NCBI GenBank assembly: GCA_900757865.1
Contig: CAAEPH010000049.1
Span: 1-64,000 of the forward strand
Length of the DNA stretch: 64,000 nt
Reading direction: 5' to 3'
From: an uncultured Sutterella sp.
GTDB taxonomy: Bacteria; Pseudomonadota; Gammaproteobacteria; Burkholderiales; Burkholderiaceae_F
This document shows, one piece after another, positions 1 to 8,216 of the stretch; positions within the stretch are counted from its first letter, which is position 1; each line of letters starts with the position of its first letter. A program made the position numbers and the translations under genes. The notes under the pieces were generated by a model. The model saw only the letters and a program-made list of their open reading frames with translations. It had not been told where the DNA came from and did not search any database.

Positions 1-389
1 AAGTAATCGCTTGCGGCGAGCTCATGTCACTGGTGCGAGATTTCCCCTTAAGGGCAATCTCGTGATCAGCCAGACATCACAAGGGATGTTGACTCGAAAA
101 AGTGAGTGAACATCCTTTTTCTTTTATGCCTCACCAACGTTTCCTCCTTGTGCACAAAAGTAAGATCTTGGGCGGATGCTAACTCACCAAAACGAGCTAA
201 TCGCCTCTCATCCTGTCGATTTAAGTCTTTAGCTAAGATCAAAAAAGACGACTTTTCCCGCCGCCTTTTGACAACTTTTTCACGATCAAATCTTAAGCGA
301 AGATTAAAATACGGCTCAACCCTAGGAGGCCTTGATGAGGATCGAGGCTTCGATAAAAAAAATCATCCTACCCCCCAAGGAGATACAAG
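1..389. other. Left-edge non-coding stretch with leader of the cytochrome gene
   Basis: It holds a hairpin at 36-62 (arms CGAGATT/AATCTCG), the terminator at 84-125, and the promoter region of the cytochrome gene. TTGACA at 268-273 is a perfect -35 box, but no convincing -10 follows at normal spacing. The 95-codon open frame at 106-393 begins in the terminator and has no protein-like features. Confidence 0.5.
84..125 (+). terminator. Intrinsic terminator of a gene left of the window
   Basis: A stem (84-95 with 104-115, arms GGATGTT and AACATCC plus an inner ACTC/GAGT) is followed by TTTTTCTTTT. It must end a plus-strand transcript starting left of the window. A longer open frame that starts at 106 lies inside this structure and is not a gene. 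Confidence 0.8.
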
Positions 390-644
390 ATGAGCAAATT
401 ATTGAACGTTGTCACGGCCTGTGCTCTTTTCTCGGCTTTTGCGGTCGCTCAAGCAGCCCCCACGATTCCGCATCCGATTGATAACTACAAGATTACCGAA
501 GGCAACAATCCTTGCCGTATGTGCCATCAACTCGCGACGACCAATCCTGGCCAAAAAACGCAAATCCCGTTGAGCCACCAGAAAGACGGTCAACTCGACC
601 CGATGCGCTTTACGTGCACGAATTGCCACTCGACCGCCAAATAA
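390..644 (+). CDS. Minimal NapB-like periplasmic dihaem cytochrome c
   Basis: This is a small exported electron carrier of 84 residues. A Sec signal peptide covers about residues 1-22 (ending AVAQA). Two c-type haem sites are visible: C42-x-x-C45-H46 and C76-x-x-C79-H80. His28 (IPHPIDNY) and His63 (LSHQKDG) sit where the NapB subunit of periplasmic nitrate reductase has its second axial ligands. The spacing and these motifs match the conserved core of NapB, but the mature chain is only about 62 residues, roughly half the usual length. The start is fixed by AAGGAGA eight bases upstream. No napA is in the window. It ends in its own terminator. It may serve nitrate reduction or pass electrons to the exported flavin reductases; the partner is not shown by the sequence. 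Confidence 0.85.
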   Translation: MSKLLNVVTACALFSAFAVAQAAPTIPHPIDNYKITEGNNPCRMCHQLATTNPGQKTQIPLSHQKDGQLDPMRFTCTNCHSTAK

Positions 645-729
645 TGCTCCTCCAAGTCATGGCCAATCGCACAACGCGCTAGGACCATTGACTTTATTGG
701 CTCTCGACGCGACAATTTAAACGGTTGCT

Positions 730-776
730 GAAAGGATGCGAACTCAAAAAATCGCATCCTTTCGTTTTTCTTTTTC
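730..776 (+). terminator. Terminator of the dihaem cytochrome gene
   Basis: A perfect 12-bp stem (730-741 and 752-763, arms GAAAGGATGCGA/TCGCATCCTTTC) is followed by GTTTTTCTTTTT. The first in-frame ATG of the next open frame (736) lies inside the left arm, so that ATG is unlikely to be a start. Confidence 0.9.
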
Positions 777-801
777 GCTCATTATTACCGTGTCGTTGCT
801 G

Positions 802-1938
802 ATGGCTCTTCTTCAAAAGCTTTTTCAATTTGTACGTTTTCTCCTTTTTTTGCTGGGATTGGCGATCCTCTGGTGCGTGGTGTTTTACGTCGTTGTTATG
901 CTCGCTACCAGCTTTTTGCCGCAGACGCAAACCATCGTTCTTTTGAGCGGTGTTCTTGCTGTCGGCTTAGGTTTTTACGCAGACTGGCTTCTTTACCAGT
1001 GGCGAAAAGCAAAGCGCCATGCAAAATCGCCAGAGCATTCAAAAGAGACGCTTTCGCCAGGTTCTCTTTCAGTGCCATCTAGCGCCAGTGCTCTCGTTGC
1101 GTCGCCCGCGCCAACCGCTAAAGACGCCCTCATGGCACAACGCATCTCGGACTTTAAGAGTATTTTTGTCCCAGTAGATTTAACTCCTTTTAAAGAAGCG
1201 CTCCTGAGGGCTTTTGAAACGGACGACATGGAAAGCATCACGGAACCACTGCGGCTTCGCTACACCCACAAGCAACGCCTCGAAGGATTTAACGCCTATC
1301 TGCCGCTCGCCGTTGATCGGCTATTGGGCAAGATCGACGAAGAGCCCCAACAGGCGCTTGATACGATCGATAGCGCTCTCCTTCACCTTCATGATTTAGT
1401 GGAGCAGCTGGGATTGCGCAAAGAGGTAATGGTCTGGGACACGATCCAAACCTTGTTGCGCGCCGTGGCTGAAGGCTACCTTGAGCGTGGTGAGCACCCC
1501 GACCCACGGTTTCAAGAGTTCTTCCCGGACATGCCATTCCTTTTTCAGAAAGACGAAACGTTCTACTACGGCGTCTCGGGAGTCAGCATCTACGAGCAGC
1601 GCACACAGACACACTACCAATCGGGCTCTCGTGGCGTGAGCATTCGCCTGATGAAAGGCGTCTACTACCACACGGGTGGGTCGCGTGGTCATCGCTACAG
1701 CACAGAAGAGCAAGTGCTGCTGGGCTTGGGCGACATCGTGGTCACGAGCAAACACGTCATGTACAGTGTCGACGGGCGCAGTACCCGTATTCCTCTTCGC
1801 AAACTCGTGAGTGTGAATTGGATGGGCGACTCCATCGAATTGGTGAAAGAAGCAGCGCGGCCGCGCCCCGTCACGTGGACCTTTTCTGACACGCGGGATG
1901 CCGATCTTGTGGATCGCTTGATCAAAATGGCCGTTTAA
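802..1938 (+). CDS. Membrane-anchored protein of unknown function with C-terminal PH-like region
   Basis: Not assigned to a named family. Two hydrophobic segments lie near the N-terminus (about residues 8-35 and 40-60 from the ATG at 802), followed by a Ser/Ala-rich linker and a soluble domain. The last about 120 residues (GVSIRLMKGVYYHTG, IVVTSKHVMYS, IPLRKLVSVNW) look like the small beta-rich domain, PH-like in character, seen at the end of other bacterial proteins of unknown role. The frame extends back to 736, but that ATG is inside the preceding terminator, so 802 is preferred even though it has no good Shine-Dalgarno. The gene stands alone between two terminators. Confidence 0.65.
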   Translation: MALLQKLFQFVRFLLFLLGLAILWCVVFYVVVMLATSFLPQTQTIVLLSGVLAVGLGFYADWLLYQWRKAKRHAKSPEHSKETLSPGSLSVPSSASALVASPAPTAKDALMAQRISDFKSIFVPVDLTPFKEALLRAFETDDMESITEPLRLRYTHKQRLEGFNAYLPLAVDRLLGKIDEEPQQALDTIDSALLHLHDLVEQLGLRKEVMVWDTIQTLLRAVAEGYLERGEHPDPRFQEFFPDMPFLFQKDETFYYGVSGVSIYEQRTQTHYQSGSRGVSIRLMKGVYYHTGGSRGHRYSTEEQVLLGLGDIVVTSKHVMYSVDGRSTRIPLRKLVSVNWMGDSIELVKEAARPRPVTWTFSDTRDADLVDRLIKMAV

Positions 1939-1967
1939 TGGCTGGATTTCAGTGAGCAGGGTTGAGA

Positions 1968-2012
1968 AAAAGGCCTCGAACGATTCCAAGCATTCGAGGC
2001 CTTTTAAAAGGT
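1968..2012 (+). terminator. Terminator after the membrane protein
   Basis: A perfect 13-bp stem (1968-1980 and 1993-2005, arms AAAAGGCCTCGAA/TTCGAGGCCTTTT) ends in a T-rich right arm. Confidence 0.85.
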
Positions 2013-2423
2013 TTTTCTTTATTGGAGGACACCCCAAGAATTTGTCTTCCGCTAAAGGACTTTCCGATATCGTCAAGGAGAAACCGATAAGAGAAAGTTT
2101 TAAAGAGCTTTTGAACAGTTTCCAAGCCGTTTTGAGTTTTAGGTCTAAAACTCTTAACGAACTGTCCCGAGATCAGAGTCCCAAGATTTCTCTTCTCTCT
2201 TGATGATTCGTATATTAACGACGCAATCTGATGTGACGCTTAAGTGAGAAGAAAAATCGCACGCGCTGTTTGTAACGAGGCGGAAGGAGTGTTGCAAAGT
2301 GTTTCTCGCTGGCGCCAACGTCGCCTTCAGACGTGAAGCCACACAAAATCAAAGCCGTCCAAGAACACGGCTCTCAGACGGCATTGGATATTTTTTAGTC
2401 TAACGTCTTTGGCGTTAAGCACT
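2006..2423. other. Non-coding gap downstream of narL
   Basis: No supported gene. A hairpin with arms GCCGTC/GACGGC lies near 2357-2381 and is followed on the plus strand by a T-run some bases later. A second short hairpin near 2400-2417 lies just past the narL stop. Short open frames here have no Shine-Dalgarno or protein-like composition. Confidence 0.4.
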
Positions 2424-3086
2424 TTAATCTTCCGAGCGACGATAGCCATTTTGAGTGGCCCAGACGGCCGCTTCCACACGAGACTTAAACCCAAGCTTAT
2501 TGAGCAAGTGTTTGACGTGACCCTTGACGGTACCGTCTGAAATTTTGAGTTCACGCGCAATCATCTTGTTGGTCTGCCCTTCTGCGATGAGAGCGAGTAC
2601 ATCGCTTTCACGCCCCGTTAACTGAGGAGCCGCTTCTTGGGCAGCCGCCGTTTTGTTACGTAACGTCGCGGTCAAGTACCCCAACATGGAAGGATCCACA
2701 ATGAGACGACCTTCCAAGGTCTGACGGATATTTTCCAAGAACTGCTCAGGTTCGCTGTCCTTTAAGAGGTAGCCGTCCGCACCCGCTTGAATGCAGGCCG
2801 TTAAGTCCTTACCCGAATCACTCACCGTCAAAATCACGATACGGCGACTCGGATCTTCGTCCTTTAAGATGGAGAGAATTTCCAAGCCCGAACTGCCCTT
2901 GATGTTGAGGTCAAGAACCGTCAAATCGGGTTCGAAACGACGCACCAATTCCAGTGCCTGTTCACGTGTACCGGCTTCACCCACGACTTCAATCGCGGGT
3001 TCCATGTCCAACAATTCACGAACACCACGTCGAAACAGCGGGTGATCATCCACCACAACCACGGTGTGCTTGTCTTTCAAATTCAT
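2424..3086 (-). CDS. narL: NarL-type response regulator
   Basis: A 220-residue DNA-binding response regulator. The receiver domain (about 7-125) shows the acidic pair D13/D14, the phosphoacceptor Asp59 (VLDLN), Thr86 (ILTVSD) and Lys108 (LLKDS). Asp59 is the same residue number as in E. coli NarL. A LuxR-type helix-turn-helix follows (about 150-215, LTGRESDVLALIAEG and ISDGTVKGHVKHLL). It lies 75 bases downstream of the NarX-like kinase on the same strand and is almost certainly its partner. NarL proteins switch on nitrate respiration and repress other anaerobic pathways. The name rests on the pairing; close paralogues such as NarP cannot be excluded. Confidence 0.9.
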   Translation of the reverse strand: MNLKDKHTVVVVDDHPLFRRGVRELLDMEPAIEVVGEAGTREQALELVRRFEPDLTVLDLNIKGSSGLEILSILKDEDPSRRIVILTVSDSGKDLTACIQAGADGYLLKDSEPEQFLENIRQTLEGRLIVDPSMLGYLTATLRNKTAAAQEAAPQLTGRESDVLALIAEGQTNKMIARELKISDGTVKGHVKHLLNKLGFKSRVEAAVWATQNGYRRSED

Positions 3087-3161
3087 AATGGGAGTTCTCG
3101 AATGTGGTAAATAAATGTCAAACGAAAGCTTTAAAATTTTAGCAAACTATGTATTGAGAAT

Positions 3162-4940
3162 CTATCTTTTTTCCTTCTCTGGAATACGGAGCGTTAGACG
3201 AGTGCCCGATGTGTCCTTGCGTCGCGCAAGCGTTATCGTGCCACCTAACGCCTCGGCACGCTCACCCATGATGGTGAGCCCATAGTGGTTGACCTTGTGT
3301 GGATCGTCCGGAATCCCCACCCCGTCGTCTTCGATGGTGAGCAACATGTCACCGTTACTTTGGCGCGCAAAATGCACCGAGACGTGTTTGGCACGAGCGT
3401 GTTTTTCAATGTTGGAAAGTCCCTCACGCACAATGCTCACCAAATGGACCTGCTCGTTGGAAGAGAGTTCAAAGTCGAGCAACTCGGAACTAAACGCCAC
3501 AGGAAGCCCCGTGCGATTACGAAATTCGTCAATCGACTCTTCAAGTGCCCCGGCAAGCCCCGTGCCCCCAATCTGTAAGCGAAACGCCGTCAACACTTCA
3601 CGCAACTGCGAGTAAGCCCCCGCTAACCCCTCATTGAGCTCACTCACCGTTTTAAGTACCGTTTCGTGGTCAGCCCCTCGCTCAATAAAGAGTTTCAGGC
3701 GATGGAGCTGAATCCGAGCAAACGAGAGTGATTGGGCAATGGAGTCGTGCAATTCACGCGCAATCGTTGAGCGCTCTTCGAGCACCGCGAGGCGTCGATC
3801 GTCAATTTGGCGCGTCGCGCGATCCATCGCTCGACCCAACGTTTGCGCAAACGCTTTCAATAAATCCAGCTGCCAAGCTTCAGTGTGAGACGTGAGAAAC
3901 GTCGCTAAAAGCTCGCCACTTTGCTGGTCCGCTTTACCAATGGCGGTGCGAACGGCACCGAGATCACACGACTCATCCCAGTCTTTGGAGTGCGCTAAGA
4001 CATAATGATTGTCTTTGCCACCCGCCGTGAGGGCACACGCGTTGGCGTCAAGAAGTTTGGCCATGTCGTCCAGGATGGGTCCTAAGGTCGTCACCTTTTT
4101 CCCGGCATCGAAAGTGACCGTTTCTGCAATGCGTCCAATCAACTCGAGGCCTTGATTGCGTCGGTTCAAGTCGAGCGTCTTACGAGCAACTTCCGCCTCC
4201 AAATTGCCATAAAGCCGGCTTAACTCATCGAGCATGTAGTTAAAGCCTTCAGCCAAACGCCCGATTTCATCGTGCTCTTCAATGCGCGCGCGAATCGCGA
4301 GATTACCTTGACGCACAGCGCTCGCCACTTCGCCAATCTCAAGGAGTGGATTGAAAATGCGACGACGCATCACGACGAGCATGCCGTAGGTGAGGATAAT
4401 GGCCCCCACAAGCAGCACAATCAAAATGGATTTCAAGAGTTGCAGTCGTGAATTAAGCGACTCTTCGAGCACCTTCACATAGACGTTCACATCCTCGACA
4501 AAACTCGGAATATCGGCGACAAAGTGCCGACGCGCTTCTTCACTCTCAAGACTTGCCACCGCCAAAGGTTCAATCTCCTCGTGAAAGCGTAGGTAGAGCA
4601 AATCATAACGACGGCGAATCGCGTCTTTGGGGTCCGACGACATGGCTTCGTGCAGGGATTGGTCGTCCAACTTGAGGCTAAAGTCGTTCAACGCCGTAAG
4701 CGTATTGCTGCGACGCACCTGGGGCTCTGAGTACGGATTTAAGACCGCCATCGCTAGCTTATAGCTTTGCATACGCATGGAGCCCGAGACGTTGATGGCG
4801 CCGCCCGAGCTCGCCATGCCGCTCGAAAGGGTGATCGCCGGAATCACCACAAAGGTGACCGAGACCACAATACCAATGAACACGATAAAAAAACGTCGGA
4901 TAATCGACTCGCGAAACCAGACTATGAAATGGTGAAACAC
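3162..4940 (-). CDS. narX: NarX-type nitrate/nitrite sensor histidine kinase
   Basis: About 592 residues from the GTG at 4940, chosen because AGGGGA lies six bases upstream; the frame extends to 5066 but without a ribosome site and overlapping the next terminator. A transmembrane helix is followed by the periplasmic nitrate-binding P-box (NVSGSMRMQSYKLA), the signature of NarX/NarQ. Next come a second helix (LLKSILIVLLVGAI), a HAMP domain, a cysteine-poor signalling region, the HisKA_3 box ELHDSIAQ with His398 (His399 in E. coli NarX), and a HATPase domain with an N box (GLSNIEKHARA) and DDGVGIPDD. It senses nitrate or nitrite outside the inner membrane and phosphorylates the adjacent NarL. 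Confidence 0.92.
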   Translation of the reverse strand: MFHHFIVWFRESIIRRFFIVFIGIVVSVTFVVIPAITLSSGMASSGGAINVSGSMRMQSYKLAMAVLNPYSEPQVRRSNTLTALNDFSLKLDDQSLHEAMSSDPKDAIRRRYDLLYLRFHEEIEPLAVASLESEEARRHFVADIPSFVEDVNVYVKVLEESLNSRLQLLKSILIVLLVGAIILTYGMLVVMRRRIFNPLLEIGEVASAVRQGNLAIRARIEEHDEIGRLAEGFNYMLDELSRLYGNLEAEVARKTLDLNRRNQGLELIGRIAETVTFDAGKKVTTLGPILDDMAKLLDANACALTAGGKDNHYVLAHSKDWDESCDLGAVRTAIGKADQQSGELLATFLTSHTEAWQLDLLKAFAQTLGRAMDRATRQIDDRRLAVLEERSTIARELHDSIAQSLSFARIQLHRLKLFIERGADHETVLKTVSELNEGLAGAYSQLREVLTAFRLQIGGTGLAGALEESIDEFRNRTGLPVAFSSELLDFELSSNEQVHLVSIVREGLSNIEKHARAKHVSVHFARQSNGDMLLTIEDDGVGIPDDPHKVNHYGLTIMGERAEALGGTITLARRKDTSGTRLTLRIPEKEKR

Positions 4941-4993
4941 CACGATTCCCCTTGAGGCTATGGGTTGAGGCACGGAAAAATCATCGAAGCGAA

Positions 4994-5035
4994 AAAAAGC
5001 GCCAATCGCGATGAACGTGGCGCTTTTTGATGAGA
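4994..5035 (-). terminator. Terminator of the copper ATPase gene
   Basis: A perfect 11-bp stem (4994-5004 and 5018-5028, arms AAAAAGCGCCA/TGGCGCTTTTT). Read leftward from copA it ends in a T-tract (the A-run at 4992-4998). Confidence 0.85.
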
Positions 5036-5098
5036 CGCAAGAGAATTCGTGCAAGAGACGCCCCACGTGGGGTCCCCTGCGACGAGGCTCAAAACGCC

Positions 5099-5317
5099 TT
5101 ATTTGGCTTCAATCTTGGTGACGCTAAAGCCAGCCGCTTCGACCACGGCCTTAAGCATATCATCAGCCACTATATCAGCGACGTCAATCGTGGCCTGTTT
5201 GTTTTCCAAACTCACGACCACGTGCTCGACACCGGGCAGCGCGGAGAGTGCGTCCGTGACCGACTTGCTGCAATGGCCACAATGCATGCCTTCAATATGA
5301 ATTACTTTCTGCATCAT
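5099..5317 (-). other. Possible internal translation start giving a free CopZ-like chaperone
   Basis: Within copA, the codons ATG ATG (5317 and 5314) are preceded by AAAAAGGA a few bases upstream. The 72 residues that follow are exactly one HMA domain (GMHCGHC). The bases before it, TAA-CCC-AAAAAGG in another frame, look like a former gene end plus ribosome site. Free CopZ may be made by re-initiation; this is inference. Confidence 0.45.
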
Positions 5318-7663
5318 TTTTCCTTTTTGGGTTAAAGGGTTCGACCCAGGCTCGTTGCTTTCGGGAACGTGCGTTGGTCGAGGTTGAAAAAACCGTAACC
5401 GCAGTGCGTTACTCACCACACTCACGGAACTTAAACTCATGGCGGCTGCCGCAATCATGGGGTTTAACGTCCAACCAAAGAGCGGATAGAAAACGCCCGC
5501 CGCAATCGGAATACCGATGGTGTTATAGATAAACGCCCAGAACAAATTTTGTCGAATATTGCGCATCGTTGCACGCGAGAGCTCCCACGCATCGGCCACA
5601 CTCGCAATACTGCTTCGCATCAAAATGACGTCCGCTGACGCGCGAGCGACTTCGGTCCCCGCGCCAATCGCAAGCCCCACATCCGCGAGCGCCAGTGCTG
5701 GGGCATCGTTAACGCCGTCGCCCACCATCGCTACCGCTCCCTGCTCACGCAATCGAGCAACGTGTGAGGCTTTTTCATCGGGTCGCACCCCCGCGATCAC
5801 ATCATCGGGCGCAATCCCCGCTTCGCGCGCGAGCGCCCGCGCCGTGGTGGGATGATCCCCCGTTAACATCACGACACGCAGCCCCAAAGCCTGTAAGCGA
5901 GCTACCGCTACACGGCTATCTGGCTTTAACTGGTCACGCACGGCCACCAGCCCAATCACTTTGCCATTGGACGCAATAAAGAGACTCGTCGCCCCTTGGC
6001 TTGCCAAGGCTTTGGCTTGCACCTGCAAGCCTTCTGGAATCGTGAGCCCCATCGACGCCATCAATTTCGCGTTACCGGCTCCGCAAAGGCTCCCTGAGAC
6101 CGTCGCGGTAATACCTTCGCCTGGGATTTGTTTGAAATCTTGGGCCACTGCCCCCTTCACGCCCCGCACTTGAGCGTGCTTAACGATCGCTCGAGCGAGC
6201 GGGTGTTCGGAAAGGCTTTCAAGCGACGTGGCCACCATCAAGACAATGGTCTCAAGCTTCGGAATTGCGGAAACGATCTGCATCACCTCGGGTTGCCCCG
6301 TCGTCAATGTTCCCGTCTTGTCGAGCACAATGGTCTTGACCGTGGAGAGGTGCTCAAGGGCTTCGGCGCTCTTAAAGAGCAATCCATGACGAGCGCCCGC
6401 CCCAGTGCCCACCATGATTGCAGTGGGCGTTGCGAGGCCCAATGCGCACGGGCACGAAATCACCAGCACCGCCACCGCGCAACTCAAGGCAAATTCCCCC
6501 GTCGCACCCAGAGCTAACCAAACAAGGCCCGTGATCACCGCAATCGTGATCACCACAGGAACAAAGACCCCACTGACCTTATCGGCCAAGCGGGCTACCG
6601 GCGCTTTGGAGGTGGTGGCTTCGTCAACGAGTCGTATGATCTGCGCGAGCACCGTGTCGTTGCCCACGCGCGTGGCACGCATCACCAAGCGTCCCGCTTC
6701 GAGCAACGTGGCGCCCGTCACGGTATCGTCTTGACGCTTCTCAACTGGAAGACTTTCACCCGTGATGGTGCTCTCGTTCACGCTCGCGGCTCCTTCAAGC
6801 ACAACGCCATCAACCGGAATGGTTTCACCCGTTTTCACCACCAACGTATCGCCCGCGACCACACTTTCGCGATCAATGACCACCTCTTCGCCGTTTCGGA
6901 TCACCGTGGCTTTGGCTGGCGCAAGACGCATCAAGGCCGTCATGGCGTCCGTCGTGCGTTTTTTAGCTCTCGCCTCAAAGTATTTGCCCAGTGCCACCAA
7001 GGTGACGATCATGGCTGCCCCTTCAAAATAAAGCCCATGCGCATAGTGCATCACGCGTTGCGTGTTGCCGTCCGCTGAGGCTAAATTCATGTTAAAGAGT
7101 GACCACAAGCCGTAGACCAACGAGGCCCCAGCGCCAATCGCTACCAGAGCGTCCATATTGGGTGCACGATGCCAGAGAGACTTAAAGCCGCGAATAAACG
7201 TGATTCGACGCAAATATAAAATCGGCAAAGTGAGCAAAAATTGCGCAAGCGCCATGGAGGTAGCCCCCCGTGGACCCGTTAACACGTCAGGGATGGGCAA
7301 ACCCATCATGCTCCCCATGGATAGCCAACAGAGCGCAATCAAAAAGGCAAACGCCCAAAGCAGTGAACGGCGCTCAGCGTCAAGCGTTGTCTCCGCGACC
7401 GAGTTGGTCTGCGAAGAAGCACTTCCCGCCGTGGAGGAGGTTGCGTTGTTGTCAGGAAGTACCAAACCATAACCCGCCTCTTCGACGGCTTTTTTCACAT
7501 TGGCAAGCGTCTGCGTCCCTTCGTCATATTCCAGCGTCAGGGTATTTTTGAGCAGGTTCACATCCGCTCGAGAAACCCCCGAGAGTGCACGAGTGACTTT
7601 CTCAACGCGTGCAGAACACGCCGAGCAACTCATTCCCGTGACGCTGAGTTCACATTTGGTCAT
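5099..7663 (-). CDS. copA: Copper-exporting P1B-type ATPase with N- and C-terminal HMA domains
   Basis: An 854-residue inner-membrane pump that expels Cu(I) using ATP. An HMA domain (C13-x-x-C16 in GMSCSAC) is followed by eight helices. These carry the TGES actuator loop, the metal site CPC (VISCPCALGLATP), the phosphorylation site DKTGTLT, the SEHPLA motif and GDGVNDAPAL. All catalytic residues are present. Unusually, after a linker of about 25 residues a second complete HMA domain (GMHCGHC, about residues 783-854) is fused at the C-terminus. It looks like a CopZ chaperone and begins with two Met codons behind a good Shine-Dalgarno. The promoter at 7779-7809 is of the MerR/CueR type, fitting copper induction. 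No cueR gene is in the window. Confidence 0.93.
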   Translation of the reverse strand: MTKCELSVTGMSCSACSARVEKVTRALSGVSRADVNLLKNTLTLEYDEGTQTLANVKKAVEEAGYGLVLPDNNATSSTAGSASSQTNSVAETTLDAERRSLLWAFAFLIALCWLSMGSMMGLPIPDVLTGPRGATSMALAQFLLTLPILYLRRITFIRGFKSLWHRAPNMDALVAIGAGASLVYGLWSLFNMNLASADGNTQRVMHYAHGLYFEGAAMIVTLVALGKYFEARAKKRTTDAMTALMRLAPAKATVIRNGEEVVIDRESVVAGDTLVVKTGETIPVDGVVLEGAASVNESTITGESLPVEKRQDDTVTGATLLEAGRLVMRATRVGNDTVLAQIIRLVDEATTSKAPVARLADKVSGVFVPVVITIAVITGLVWLALGATGEFALSCAVAVLVISCPCALGLATPTAIMVGTGAGARHGLLFKSAEALEHLSTVKTIVLDKTGTLTTGQPEVMQIVSAIPKLETIVLMVATSLESLSEHPLARAIVKHAQVRGVKGAVAQDFKQIPGEGITATVSGSLCGAGNAKLMASMGLTIPEGLQVQAKALASQGATSLFIASNGKVIGLVAVRDQLKPDSRVAVARLQALGLRVVMLTGDHPTTARALAREAGIAPDDVIAGVRPDEKASHVARLREQGAVAMVGDGVNDAPALALADVGLAIGAGTEVARASADVILMRSSIASVADAWELSRATMRNIRQNLFWAFIYNTIGIPIAAGVFYPLFGWTLNPMIAAAAMSLSSVSVVSNALRLRFFQPRPTHVPESNEPGSNPLTQKGKMMQKVIHIEGMHCGHCSKSVTDALSALPGVEHVVVSLENKQATIDVADIVADDMLKAVVEAAGFSVTKIEAK

Positions 7664-7778
7664 AAAACACCTCTCATATCAGTGTGCTCTGATTCTAATC
7701 TTTAGTGATTCTCAATTACATTATCCAAAGGGGATAGCTTTGTCGTTCGAATCTCCCACTTTTGGATTGTTTTAGACC

Positions 7779-7809
7779 ATTACACACCTTGTAGTCGCTA
7801 CAAGGTCAA
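7779..7809 (-). promoter_or_regulatory. MerR/CueR-type copper-responsive promoter of copA
   Basis: On the minus strand -35 TTGACC (7804-7809) and -10 TGTAAT (7779-7784) are separated by 19 bp, the stretched spacing typical of MerR-family promoters. The spacer and -35 edge hold a perfect dyad, ACCTTGTAG/CTACAAGGT (7786-7794 and 7798-7806), matching the ACCTT...AAGGT form of CueR operators. The copA start lies about 105 bases downstream. Confidence 0.75.
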
Positions 7810-8216
7810 GCGTGTTTGGGTCAAAAATAGGAAAAGTAGTCACTGTTATAGTTATCGAATAGAAACGACTATTCGTTAAACATCCTTTAAATCTTGCCTA
7901 TTTTTTGTCACTATTTAAATTCAAAATTAAATCCCCTCAATCGCTAAAATCTCGTGACTGTGATAGAGCTTTTTTTCATGTCTTCGCCATACTCTTTTTT
8001 TTCATCATCTCGTTTTATTTAAAAATTCACAAAAAAGATCGTTTTCGCTCTAGCTAGAATCATTTCCATCAACCAGCACGGGTAAGCGCAGGGAAATTGT
8101 AAAAAATTTCCATCGTTTAGCAAACTAACTTCAAATAAAACGATAAAATATTAGTAGATATTCAACTATCTTTTTTCTTTAACGACCTCTTCTCTAATCA
8201 AGCGAGATTAATTATT
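7810..8216. other. AT-rich divergent region
   Basis: No gene seen. It contains a small hairpin at 8092-8111 (GGAAATT/AATTTCC) and presumably the promoter of the GIY-YIG-like gene at 8217. No clear operator was recognised. Confidence 0.4.

Noticed and set aside
106..393. 95-codon plus-strand frame before the cytochrome gene
   Set aside because: It starts inside a terminator, overlaps the true cytochrome start and has no ribosome site or protein-like composition.
1396..2076. 226-codon antisense frame over the membrane protein gene
   Set aside because: It runs opposite a well-supported gene and through its terminator; it reads as a shadow frame.
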